A stretch of DNA of 64,000 nucleotides from Chondrus crispus (taxonomy: Eukaryota > Rhodophyta > Florideophyceae > Gigartinales > Gigartinaceae): NCBI RefSeq assembly GCF_000350225.1, contig NW_005179158.1, positions 266,298 to 330,297 of the forward strand, given 5' to 3'. Both the position numbers and the translations under genes were made by a program. The first letter of the stretch is position 1, and each line of letters opens with the position of its first letter. The notes beneath the pieces were generated by a model that saw only the letters and a list, made by a program, of their open reading frames with translations, ran no database searches and was not told where the DNA came from. Below, in pieces: positions 1 to 10,190 of this stretch.

Positions 1-834
1 CGAAGGCGGGGCGCTGACGAGAGACGCCGCGGGGCGTGACGTGGGTGACAGGAGGACCCCCTCCGCTCCGAGGAAGGAAGGGGGGCGACCCGAACGCCCG
101 CCGCTGACCGGACCGGGCGACCAACGTACCAGCCGAGAAGAAGCACGCCTACGTCGCGCACGGGCACACGACAGAAGGCGGTACGACCCGCCGTTCGATC
201 GGTCGGAACACCGGTTTCGTCGCGCAACCGAACCCGCGTTCCGTCGGCAGCGCGGAGGATCAGAGAAGAAGGGCCAAACGTCGCGAAGCGCAAGACCCAT
301 CCGAAGAGGGATGGAGTAACGGGTACGAAATTCCCGTGGGCGATCCTCGAGAAAAGCCAGCTTCCCACTCGCATAGCACAGGTCAGTGAGGCACGATTTC
401 CGCAGTAACGACCGGAGGAAACAAAAGAGGCAAAAGAACCGTCCCGACGGCGAGGGGCGCGAAGGAGAGGACGATTTCCGCGCGTCCGCGCCCTCGCTGC
501 CGACGGTGAGCGGCGCGAAGAGCAAATACGGGAACACGCGGCGCACGCGAAAAGACTTTTGGTCCGCGCATGGGCCGCACACACATCACGGACTGTGCTG
601 TGATTTTTTGGCAAAAATTGATTTTCGCGGGAAACATTTTTTGCCATTTTTTGGGGTGATTTTTGGAAAGGGCTCACGGCCGTACCTGCGCGCGCACGCG
701 CGCATGGGTACTGTACACGGCAAGCGTCGTAGACGCTGCGGGCTGTACAGGTCGGACGGACACTGACAGGACGGCGGTGCGGGGCCTCCGTACTCTCCGG
801 ATGAGTATCCGCCGACGCCTCTACCCTCCGCTGC

Positions 835-1600
835 CGATGGCGAGGGGCACCACCGAAGACGACTGCCGTGCGCCAGCGCCCTCGCCTCGGGCGGCGAGGG
901 ACGCCTACGAAGAGCAACTGCACGCGCGACTGCGGCCTCGCCACGGACGGCGAGGGGCGCAGAGGAAGAATGCGTCACGCGTGCCCGTGCCCTCGCCTCG
1001 GACGGCGAGGGACGCCTACAAAAAGCAACTGCGCGCACCGGCGCCCTCGCCACGGACGGCGACGGGCGCGGAGGAAGAATATCGTCACGCGTGCCCGTTC
1101 CCTCGCCTCGGACGGCGAGGGATGCCTACGAAAAGCAACTGCACTCGCGCCCGCGCCCTCGCCACGGACGGCGAGGGGCGGGAAGGAAGAGCAGCAGCAC
1201 GGAAGCTCGCGCCCTCGTCTCGAACGACGAGGGACGCCGACGAAAAGGCGAATGCCGGGCGGTGTGCCCTCGCCACCGACGGCGAGGGGCGCCAAGGAGA
1301 AGATCATCCGTCATGGGCTGCGACCTCGCCATGGACGGCAAGGGACGCCGAGGAAGAGAAACGGCTGCGTGCCTCTCCCTCGTCGCCAACTGCGACGGGC
1401 GCCAAAGAGAAGAGCATCCGTTGCGTGCGGCGCCCTCGCCACGGACGCCGAGGGACGCCGAGGAAGAGCAACGGCTGCGTGCATCGCCCTCGCCACCGAC
1501 GGCGAGGGACGCCGTGGAGAAGAAGGAACGCGCATTTTCGCGCCGTCGCCGCCGACAGCGAGGGACACTGAGGAGAAGCGGGAGCTGCACCGCGCACGCC
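835..1600. repeat. GC-rich minisatellite, period 55-56 bp, with palindromic core
   Basis: A core of the form CCTCGCC-N6-GGCGAGG recurs about thirteen times; for example the right half falls near 893, 949, 1004, 1059, 1114, 1170, 1281, 1448 and 1501. Two outlying units lie near 450 and 506, separated from the main array by about 300 bp of unrelated sequence. Each core can fold into a short hairpin. The intervening 33-34 bases are also alike between units (GACGCC-A-GAAGAG-AAC), so the whole unit is duplicated. The array gives open frames in several phases on both strands because the period is close to a multiple of three and stop codons are rare; I do not regard these as genes. Confidence 0.85.
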
Positions 1601-1602
1601 GG

Positions 1603-2041
1603 CCCTCGGACCGCCTCCGCGACACGCTGCACCTGAAACGGGGGGACACCACGGCCTTCAACGCGTTCAAAGTACACGGCGCGTACGCTACTATCCAAGG
1701 CGACAACGTCGACTTTATTTTGGTACCTGTCGGCGGCGGACTAATCGCCTGCACCGCTACAGTCCTCAAGCGCCTACGTCCGCACGCCAAGATCGTCGAC
1801 GTCGAGTTGGAGGGCGCCACAGCCATACGGAAGCCTGTGTAAGGGCGGGTGCGTTAAGTTGGACACTGTGGAAACGTATGCAGACGGCGTCGCCGTCATT
1901 GTGGTCTGCATCGCAACGTCTCGCCAGTGCCGCGACCTCGTCGACGAGGTCATGCTGGTGAGCACTGACGAGGTCTGCGCCGCCATCAAGGGCGTGTTCG
2001 AGAACACGCACTCCATCCGGGAGCCGAGGCGGGGAACATGA
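1603..2041 (+). pseudogene. Threonine dehydratase fragment (internally deleted, frameshifted)
   Basis: Three pieces match fold-type II PLP-dependent threonine deaminase in the right order. (a) 1603-1695 reads LHLKRGDTTAFNAFKVHGAY, like the LLKREDLQ-x-FSFKLRGAY block holding the PLP lysine. (b) From about 1705, VDFILVPVGGGLIA resembles the phosphate-binding VPVGGGGLIAG loop, one glycine short, followed by a helix and IVDVELEGA. (c) In the next frame (about 1820-2041), VKLDTVETYADGVAV and CAAIKGVFENTHSIREP match the end of the catalytic domain. About 100 residues between (a) and (b) are missing, a frameshift falls near 1800-1825, and the ACT-like domain is absent. It cannot make an enzyme. It lies between a minisatellite and a gypsy 3' end, suggesting capture of a host gene piece. 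Confidence 0.8.
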
Positions 2042-2654
2042 AGAACGCGCGGCGCACGAACGCGACGCTCTGAGCGCGGACTGCAACCGAACCATGTTGC
2101 GAGGGGCTGTGCACAAGTGCGGCTCGTGAAGGAAGTCGGCTTCGGCATCGTACGCGACGACGCGGTTCGCACGTTCTCGGCCCCGCGCCACGCACCGCGT
2201 TGGACATTCTCGCGCGCAGCAGCTATGCCTCCCGCGACGGGGTGGCGTGCGGCGTTCCCTGGGGCAGATGGATCGACCATGTCCCCAGATAAACAAGCGG
2301 GGCGAGGTCGGAGGCAACGGACGGACTGTGAGGCGGACGACTAAGCGGAGGAGAGACGGACTCTCACCGGAGGACAGGTAGGTAGGACCCAGGTACGAGC
2401 GGGGTTCGACTGGAATACACAAGCAGCCCTCTACGAACACATGTGAACGAGGACGTACACGAGGCGACACGGGCCCGCACACACAGCGAGGGGGTTGTGT
2501 CGTACGAAGAGGGACCGCCACGCTGGGGAACCAGAAAGAACGCACACAGGAGGATGGAACGAGGCCACAGAAAGGGAACAACGACGGGCACCGACGGTGA
2601 AATGAGGACTACAACGGTTGCCTCCTCCAATCGGGTGAACGTGGACGTTCACTC

Positions 2655-2669
2655 TTGAGGAGGGGGCCG
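2655..2669 (+). other. Polypurine tract of G0
   Basis: TTGAGGAGGGGGCCG lies immediately 5' of the LTR, where plus-strand priming occurs in LTR elements. The same purine-rich block recurs at 34270-34282 and 62775-62787. Confidence 0.7.
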
Positions 2670-3264
2670 TGTAGTATAACCCCATCCCGTGGAACTACAT
2701 TTAGATTAGATCACACACGTGTGCCCCATGTGTATCATACGTGTACCACACATGTACTGTCAGCCCCGATGACCGACAGTACCGGAGCGCAGGACGACCC
2801 GCGCTGACTACAGTAGCTCTACAGTACGGTCCGTACTGTACTGTAGTATGATAGACTAACTTGTACATTAAATACTAGGGCAGGCCGGCGGCGGAGGGGA
2901 AGGACAAGCACGAGCTTGTCCAGAACCTACGCCTTTGGTCAAGCTCGCCCCGCCTATTCTAGAACGGGTTCCCACTAGCCCGTATCTAGTTAGGAACCGA
3001 GCGGGCAGGGGACGCGCGAGCACGCGAGCGAGCCTAGATCCGCCTCCGCCCGTCAGCGCTGGTACGTCACCCAGCGCTGCGCCGGGGCGTCGAGGCGTAG
3101 ATCGGCCCGCGCGTGCGCGCGTCCCCGACCGTTACCCGCTCTACCACTGCTACCCCGGGCTCGCCCGGTTCCGTTAGCTGGGGTTGCTTCCCGTCTTCCC
3201 GCCGATCGGGGTCTCCGCAAGAACTGAGTATACACCCCCCTCCGTTGGGGGTGTTTATACTACA
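2670..3264 (+). repeat. Gypsy 3' LTR of G0 (595 bp)
   Basis: It begins TGTAGTATAAC after the purine tract and ends GTTTATACTACA, so its ends form a 10 bp inverted repeat (TGTAGTATAA / TTATACTACA). It is related to the LTR at 62788-63442: both carry a core around CTGGTACGTCACCCAG and GGGGCGTCGAGGCGT, and an AT-rich TATTAAATAC/ACATTAAATAC patch that may be the promoter. The next bases, ATTCC, are the first bases of the DNA transposon arm. The partner LTR and its target duplication lie outside the window. Confidence 0.8.
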
Positions 3265-3708
3265 ATTCCGTTAATCGTGGTGGGCGCTATGTGCTCCCTA
3301 AGTTCTTACGGATCGGCGACAAGAGCTAGTCTTTACCTTGAAATTCCAACTAAAGCCCTTCTCCAAGCGAAGCTCAAATAAAAACCCCTGTCCCACCACC
3401 GCGATGGGAACGCTCGACCTCTCCGGCCTCTCTCGCGTAAAGAGCGTGCCGTGCTGTTCGAACAAGGTAGCGCGCAACCGGAGGCCAACGCGGTAGCGAC
3501 TGTGTGTCTCTGCACTGCGTGACCAGCTGTTGCGCAAACGCATCACATGGCGACTGTGAGCTTGCGGCACATCAGGCATCTCGCCCAGCTCTTCAATTCG
3601 AAAGCAGGTTTCCTCGTGCAAAATGCGATGCCCCCCCCCTGGTTTGGCCGTTCCCTTCGGACAAAACATCCTCCAGCCCTCCCGCCGACTACGCTAAGCG
3701 CTGCGTGC
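3265..3708 (+). repeat. DNA transposon left inverted arm, outer segment
   Basis: This stretch is the reverse complement of about 18010-18436. Together with 10493-11171 it makes an arm of about 1.12 kb facing the arm at 17320-18436. It is cut on the left by the G0 LTR and on the right by chromovirus G2. Because G0 replaces the outermost part, the true terminus of the arm is not visible on this side. Confidence 0.8.
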
Positions 3709-4011
3709 TGTAGACGCCTATAACCCATATAAGGCTCTACGGCTAGTGCAGAGGTCAGATTCGGGATCGAATACACATGAAAGCTGTTAACCCCCTGATG
3801 AAGATATTTTGCGCTTTGCGTTTTATAGATACGCTCTCCAATACAGGAGAGTGAAGATATTTGCGCTTTGCATTTTATAGATACACTCTCCAATACAGGA
3901 GAGTGCATTTGGATAGAAAGCTACATAGAACCGTTACTTAAGCTGACAAAGACGACTCGGAGTAAAGGGAGCATCATTCCCATTGAAACATCAACGCGCC
4001 CCAGGTTTACA
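3709..4011 (+). repeat. G2 5' LTR (303 bp)
   Basis: It starts TGTAGACGCC and ends CCAGGTTTACA; the copy at 10191-10492 has the same ends. It contains a 53 bp tandem duplication (about 3800-3905), each unit with TTTTATAGATA, a possible TATA box, and the inverted pair CTCTCC-AATACA-GGAGAG. Confidence 0.9.
3800..3905 (+). repeat. 53 bp tandem duplication in the G2 LTR
   Basis: Two copies of a unit with GAAGATATTTGCGCTTTGC, TTTTATAGATA and a CTCTCC/GGAGAG hairpin lie head to tail. They are also present in the 3' LTR at about 10280-10385. Duplicated promoter-proximal units are common in LTR U3 regions. Confidence 0.85.
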
Positions 4012-4068
4012 GAAATTTCTGTTTGTCCTGCAGGCAAGCTCTGGGGAACCGTTGGTTTCGCTGTGTGT

Positions 4069-5022
4069 ATGGTCACCAGGATGCGAGCCCCGGGCTACGA
4101 TCAAGCTAACATGTCAGAAGCACACCACACACCAAGCAATGGTGAAAGTGATGTTCAGAGTAGATCTGCCGTGTTTGAACCGATTTCCCATCCGGTATTG
4201 CGTAGTTTTGACCCGAAGAAGGTCTCTGCTTTTCTGCGAGAGTACGCGCGCTACAAAAATGAGGTTGAAGAACAATGCAAAGAGGTGCCGTCTATGACTG
4301 TTGCATCTTTCAAGGTATGTATCGAACGTTCCAGGTTGGAGAACATGCACTTTCTTGGCAAATTTGAAGATATCGCACCGGAAACAACTGTAAACAATCT
4401 TACCTCAGATCATATTGAGAAGTTTATCAGAAGTATCGTGAGTCATGAAAATGATACACCGGTGGATCCGACTGTAATTGAGGAGGCCCTGAAAGGAATA
4501 AAGGTGCCAATGTCGATTTCAGACCCCCAAGCACGTATGATGGAGTTCGTAAATGACTTCTTCGAGAGACTCGAAAGTGTTGGCTATGGGGATTTCAAGG
4601 AAAAGAACCCACAGAAGACAGTCAAGCTTATACAGTTGAATGTATATCCCACCAATTTAAAATTAGCAATGGCCCAACACCTTGAGTATCAAGAAGGACT
4701 GAAGAACAATTTACGAATGTACCTTAAGATACTGCTGAAGGAAGCTGTTGTCTAGAACAAGGTACGCCAGAGTAGCTTTGGAACTGGAAAAGATAAGAAG
4801 TACTCGGAGAAGGGAAATCAGGTGCATATGCAGTCCAAAAATAGGCAATCCTCTTCCTTAAATAGGCAATCCTCCGCTATTCCCAAACATACGGGCGGAC
4901 ACGTCGAAAGAAGGGGACCTGGAGACAAACTGGAACCGGATTGTCTAAACCCATCTTGCCTTGGCAAGCACAAGATTAAGTACTGCCCCAACACCTCAAA
5001 AGAGTTGGCAAAAAACTGCTGA
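4069..5022 (+). pseudogene. gag: G2 gag (capsid-nucleocapsid), one internal stop
   Basis: The first ATG after the LTR is 4069, with another in-frame at 4111. The frame reads about 228 codons to a TAG at 4753, then continues in the same frame to a TGA at 5020-5022. The C-terminal part has a variant zinc knuckle, C-x4-C-x3-H-x4-C (CLNPSCLGKHKIKYC, about 4951-4994), expected for a nucleocapsid. The capsid part has no motif I can name, but its position and size fit gag. The final codons overlap a slippery heptamer leading into pol. The TAG is probably a point mutation, so this copy should be dead. Confidence 0.75.
5010..5016 (+). promoter_or_regulatory. -1 ribosomal frameshift heptamer AAAAAAC at gag/pol
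   Basis: In the gag frame the codons are GCA AAA AAC TGC TGA, so A AAA AAC fits the X XXY YYZ rule. A slip of one base back enters the frame starting CTG CTG AAG at 5016, which is the pol frame and stays open into the protease. The gag stop comes two codons after the heptamer. A downstream stimulatory structure was not worked out. Confidence 0.65.
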
Positions 5023-8000
5023 AGGAATTTTTTGACGGACGCCCAAAGGCAGCCCGAAAAGTCGGCTGTGAAGAAAGCGCCGCTGACAGTACCCGAATTG
5101 TAGGAACGTTTGCAAGTAAGGTGCCATCGGTAATGTGCACTGATATCGGCTCAGACATAAACCTAATGTCAGAGAAAACTCTGGTCCAATTAATTGATGC
5201 GAACGCTGATATTACTATACAAAAGTTTGAACCCTCAAAGAAATACGCTATGGCAGCTTTGAGATCCGAAGAAGGTACCGAGGTCTTCATCGAATGTGAC
5301 CGCAAAGTTATTGTATCCACAGAGATGCAGATCAGGCACGCAAAATCACTGACCGTGCAGAACATGCCATGGTTAGTCACTCCTCAAGACATATCGGAAC
5401 CACTCATTGGACGTCCAACACTCGAGGCATTGGGTTTGGATGTAAAACATGTCCTCGAAGCGGCGGTTGATCGCTTCAACGGAATTGTAGACGCAAAGAC
5501 ACTTCTAGCAGGCGATGATTACGAGACTGGTACTATGGCCAGGCTACTAGCTTCGGGATTATTTCCCCCGGAAAACCCATTGCAAACCAGGGCACAATCT
5601 GGGCGAGAATTATTGGGCAAGCAACAACCCGGACGAAATGGTTCGGGTCTGTACCATTCTGACCGAGGGTATTCCGATGACGCAGAAGCGGAGTACAAGG
5701 ATGATTGGTTAGATCTAGGAATTGACTCGGAGAAAGAGTTGCGAGAGGCAGTTCAGGTCGCAGTCAACCAGGCTGTGCAAAAAAGAATATCCGATTCTGG
5801 CGCTACCAAGCTACATGATTTGCTCTCTGAGTTTGGAGACACGCTTCGGATCTGCCTAGGGCCTGACCCCCCGGCGAAATTGGAGCCTATGAAGTTGAAG
5901 CTGAGGGACGGCGCCGAGCCGTTCATGTCCAAGCCAAGGAGATTCACTGCAGAACAGAGGAGCTTTATCAACAAATAGGTGGAAAGGCTGGAAGAATACG
6001 GCTTCGTGAAAATCAACACGAATGCCACGTGGGTGGCTGCGCCTGTTGTGGTTCCGAAACTACCCCCAGCAAAATATCGCATTACTTTTGATCTCCGCCA
6101 CGTCAACGAGAACACAGTGCCAATTACATGGCCAATGCCGCATGTGGAATCAGAGCTCGCAGATATATCGGGAAGTACGTGTTATGCCAGCATTGACTTT
6201 TGCAGTGGTTACTGGCAGATGCCAGTTAGCGAAGAAACGCAGCACATTCAAAGTTTTATTACACCCAAGGGCGTGTACCAGTCAACTAGGTCTCTACAAG
6301 GAGTACATAATGCGGTGGCGAATTTTCAATCCAGGGTGGAACCCTGTTTCACGGAGATAAGAGAGTCAATCTTGTGCTGGCTGGATGACTTCTTAGTCCA
6401 TGCGATATCGGAGGATGGCCTGTTGGCCGTTTTGAAGACGTTTTTGCGGATCTGCCGAGAAAGAAGATTGAAGGTATCTGTGGTGAAGAGTGTCTTCTTT
6501 ACCAATTCTATTCGATGGTGTGGGCGGTTGATCGACAGCGAAGGAGTCAGATGCGACCCTGCCCGCCTTAGCGGCTTGCTCACCGCAGACCGACCGATCT
6601 TTGCATCCGAGCTGTCGCAGTTCATTAATTGCATGCAATGGATGTCCAACTACATTCCGGATTTTACAGCACGGGTCTCGCCGCTACGAGAATTGTTAGA
6701 GAAAGCATATGAGCATTCAGGCAATCGCACGACAAAGTCGATTAAGAGAATCCGATTGTCAGAATTGGAGTGGGGTCAAACACACGAAGAATCGTATGCA
6801 GATCTGAAAGAACAGTTGTGCAACGCCGTCAAACTGGCTCATCGTGACGAAAGCAGGGCACTCTGACTGTACACTGACGCCTCGGACAGACACTGGTCCG
6901 CCACAATTACGCAGTGTGATAGAGATGCCCTCCGCAAGGGAATGGAGGACCAGAAGCATCAGCCTTTGGCATTCCTGGGCGCTGCGTTTTCGGAGAGGCA
7001 GCCAAATTGGAGCACATTCGAGAAGGAAGCGTTCGCAGTTTTCCAATCTTTTGAAAAAATGGACTATATGTTTGCCGCACAACAGGACACGCGCGTATTT
7101 ACTGACCATCGCAACCTTCTTTTCATTTTTCATCCAACATCAGTGGTTCCCATTCTGGGACACCATATTATTAATATGGTACAACGCTGGGCTCTGTTCT
7201 TATTGCGCTTCATGTACACAATCGAGCACATCTCAGGGGAACAAAATATCATGGCGGATATGATGACACGCTGGTACAAGGGTTACCGCGGAAAGCGGGG
7301 ACAGGTGCGGCGCATAACTGAGGCTTTGGCAACACTAGATATCTTGCCGTCACCCGAGGACCCCGATTTCGAGCAGCCGACAGACAAGTTGATCAAGGAT
7401 TCCCAAAAAGAACACCGAAGTTCCCGACCTGGTCATGCACTTTTGGACGCTTCCGGAATTTACAAGCTTGACGGGAGGATCTGGGTTCCAGATGCTGACT
7501 CAGCATTACAAATAAAAATCCTGGTAGCTGGTCATTGCGGCAACGCGGGGCATCGCGGATCGCACTCTACAGCCAGTTTTGTTAAGGAACAGTTCGCCTG
7601 GAAACACATCGGAAAAGACTGTTTCAAATTCGTCAACTCATGCGTGCATTGCTTGCTTTCCAAGACGAGCCACAAGATTCCTCGTCCTCTATCAATGACG
7701 ACACACGCCAATGCCCCAAACGAAATGGTGCACTTTGACTACTTCTACATGGGGCCTGGGCAGGACAATCTACAGTATGTTCTGGTTATGCAAGACGATT
7801 TGTCCTCCTACAGATGGCTGACTGCGTGCGCTCGGGCAGACTCAAGTACAACTGCTCTCACAATGGCTCGCTGGATTCAAACTTTCACGGCAATGAATGT
7901 TTGGGTTTCTGACCAGGGATCGCACTTTAAGAACCGCGTTATGGAGGATCTGGCTACGCATCATCGAATTAAGCACACATTCACTGTCGCGTACTCCCCC

Positions 8001-8202
8001 TGGATAAATGGCACAGTCGAAAACGCTATGAGGCACGTTCGCGCAGCGGTTAGTGCCTTACTTTCAGAGCTGAAACTCGGACCACAGGATTGACCGCTTG
8101 TCTTGGACGTTGTAATGACCGCGCTCAACGAATCACCCCTGCCCAGATTGGGCAAAGGCAACGATGGGACCTACCGCACTCCACTTGAGGTCATGACAGG
8201 GC
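5016..8202 (+). pseudogene. pol: G2 pol: protease, reverse transcriptase, RNase H, integrase
   Basis: All domains lie in one frame. The retropepsin motif is CTDIGSD-x-NLM (about 5139), with isoleucine where Thr/Ser is usual. Reverse transcriptase runs from about 5940, with the catalytic CWLDDFLVH near 6375. RNase H has LYTDASDRHW at 6867, immediately after a stop, and ends near DHRNLLFIF. Integrase shows an H-H-C-C zinc domain (CVHCLLSK), then HFDYFYMGPG, SDQGSHFKN and NGTVENAMR for the D-D-E triad. Stops interrupt at 5976 (TAG), 6864 (TGA) and 8091 (TGA). Each breaks an otherwise continuous domain, so this is decay rather than separate genes. The frame resumes at 9473 once the solo LTR is removed. 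Confidence 0.9.
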
Positions 8203-9467
8203 TAATGGTAGGTTCGGAGGGGCAACGGAAAGAAGGAAGGCAGGTTGATGTGTGTGAGTGAAGGAGTTGGTACCGAGGTTTACTTTGAAGCCGTTTTCCT
8301 GCGATACTTATACACTTCGAGTGCTACACTATCGCTCTACTCCGACTCCCAGTAAACTATACTCTACTATGCGCGACCAAGCGTGGTCCTCTTGTGGCCC
8401 GACCATACTGTTCGATTTCCACCTTACGAATCGATTCGTAACTATTAGCTCACAACTATTTCTACACATTCCAAATGACTGTAAACCATGGCCCTATGCA
8501 TGCAACTGTTTCACACCTTACTAATCTGCATCCAGTCATGCCAGACTTCACTGTTGTGCAACGAACAACTTGGCCCTTGTCTATTTCCAACAACGCAAAC
8601 GTCTTTCATATCACAATCGCCATACGTATCCTTGTTTCTCACCTTACTAATTTCGCCAAGCACTGTCAGATAATTATGGCAAGTTATAACAATGTGCATC
8701 CAGACTTTCTACACAACTGACATGAGAATACATGTAAATCACACGAGTACTGTCATGAACTCGCATCCAACGGCGCACCATGACGAGAGCACAGTGCAAC
8801 GGCGCGTGCTCACGCAAGACTCGCATACAGCGTGACGCGTACACAGAATAATCGCACAACTGTATTCCTCTCGCGAGAAGTACTTGTTGTACTTTTGATT
8901 CACATGTACTGTACTCGGACACGCGCAGGATCGCAAACAGTCTGACACTGTAAAACTGTAAACCCTCATGTGCATACACCTGGATGCGTGTACATGTGTA
9001 CGTACACGAATCCACCTGGCGACGTGTACTTGTGTACACGGCATACATGTGTCCCGCCCGGGGGCCCCATGCAATTACCCATTACAACCATGGCAAACCA
9101 CTTGAAACCCCCAAAACAACGTAATTCTGGCATATACAGGCCATTTAAAGTACATCACAAGGCCAATGACGCACACGTGGACAACGCTCGACCAATAGAT
9201 TTGCAGCATTAGACCTGAGGGCCAATAGAATTGCAGTATTTCCTGTGTAGTCTATAGTGCTACGGGCCAAGGTTCCACTTGGCAAAACTATGCAAATTTT
9301 GCATGACCCTCCGAGAGGCCACTTTCGTCCCCGGAACCCCAAAATCTGGGATTTTACAAGTGTCATGTCGTGATATGGGTAAGAGCGCCGGGACCGTGCA
9401 GTCATGTACACGTGTCACTCGATTTTGACCTTTTCAGATAACAGCATGTGGTCGCACATTTTCAATA
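8203..9467 (-). repeat. Solo LTR, copia family A (1265 bp), in G2 integrase
   Basis: It reads in minus orientation from TATTGAAAATGTGCG (9467) to CCTACCATTA (8203) and matches the LTRs of A1 elements. The 5 bp duplication AGGGC lies on both sides (8198-8202 and 9468-9472). No internal region is left, so the two LTRs of the original element recombined. Collapsing the duplication rejoins the G2 pol frame without a shift. Several short frames inside recur in every copy of this LTR and are not treated as genes. Confidence 0.92.
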
Positions 9468-9472
9468 AGGGC

Positions 9473-10146
9473 TACGCCCCACTCGAACACAGTTCAAGAT
9501 TTCAAGAACGGAAAAGCCAAGGCAACAACGTTCCATTTCAGCACTGCACGCTCGACAAATAATTAAAATACAGGAACTGCAGAAGTCTCTTGATTTGGTA
9601 CACAAAGATGTATCGAACCGCGTCACGGCTAACCGCATGAAACACATTGCGCAACACAACAAAAAGACGAATATTATCAGGCCATGCTTTGCAGTAGGAG
9701 ACTATGTTTTGATTCGCCGAGCTCAAAACAAGGGTCAAAAGCTTGCATTTAGATGGCTAGGACCACGCCGAGTCACTCGACTTCTGGGTGACTTGGTTTA
9801 CGAAGTCACGGGACTAACCGACAATAATGTTGAATGCGTACACGCAACACGAATGCTGCGTTATCAAAGTTCCTTGGTTGGGAAAGATATATCCGACAAG
9901 CTCAAGAAACAAGCAGAACACTTGGAGACGAGGTTCGACATTGTCGAAAATCTACTTAACATAAGCAGGAAGGGCCAGGAAACATACATACAAGTTCAGT
10001 GGTTGGGGCTCCCTGACAAGTGTGACTGGACTTGGCAGCCCCTACGAGAGCTGCACGAGGATGTTCCCGATCGTGTAGAAGAATTTTTGCGTTCTTCAAG
10101 GAAGAGGATTGCAGTGCAAGCCTTGGAAACACTGCATATAGCTTAA
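9473..10146 (+). pseudogene. pol: G2 pol C-terminus: integrase tail and chromodomain
   Basis: Directly continuous with the frame ending at 8202 once the LTR and one AGGGC are removed. It shows the GPY/F-like integrase tail (FAVGDYVLIRRA, WLGPRRV, VYEVTGL) and then a chromodomain (YIQVQWLGLPDKCDWTWQP followed by L-x-E-DVP-x-RVEEFLRS, about 9985-10100). Chromodomains on chromovirus integrases are known to steer insertion to marked chromatin. It ends at a TAA at 10144-10146, about 45 bases before the 3' LTR. Confidence 0.85.
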
Positions 10147-10190
10147 GAATCACAATGCTCCGGTCACTGAGCTCCGCCGCATGGGGGCTG

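Larger units (their letters stand above)
1..2669 (+). mobile_element. Internal 3' part of a gypsy-like LTR element (G0), left end outside window
   Basis: The stretch runs from the window edge to a purine tract followed directly by an LTR. It is GC-rich and shows no intact gag or pol. Its last 35 bases carry the motif GTGAACGTGGACGTTCA, a TGA stop and a G-rich tract; almost the same block ends the G1 pol frame (34255-34282) and precedes the LTR at 62788. That shared end groups the three as one gypsy lineage. Inside are a minisatellite (about 445-520 and 835-1600), an AT-rich patch (about 600-665) and a threonine dehydratase fragment (1603-2041). From 2042 to 2640 I see no convincing gene on either strand. 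Assignment as the element's internal region is inference from the 3' end. Confidence 0.6.

Noticed and set aside
835-1600. CRISPR-like array of palindromic cores at regular spacing
   Set aside because: The spacers are similar to each other, no cas genes occur, and the context is a eukaryotic retroelement. It is a minisatellite.
663-1842. Several 180-320 codon frames across the minisatellite on both strands
   Set aside because: They are in overlapping phases, dominated by repeated Arg/Pro/Ala units, and arise from a stop-poor tandem repeat. Only the dehydratase-like tail is meaningful.
2117-2344. Continuation of the threonine dehydratase after 2041
   Set aside because: Short resemblances can be imagined but no ordered motif match was found. 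Left unassigned.
8674-9212. Small frames inside family A LTRs that recur in every copy (80-127 codons)
   Set aside because: They overlap on both strands, contain LTR palindromes and have no upstream signals. Their recurrence only reflects LTR copy number.
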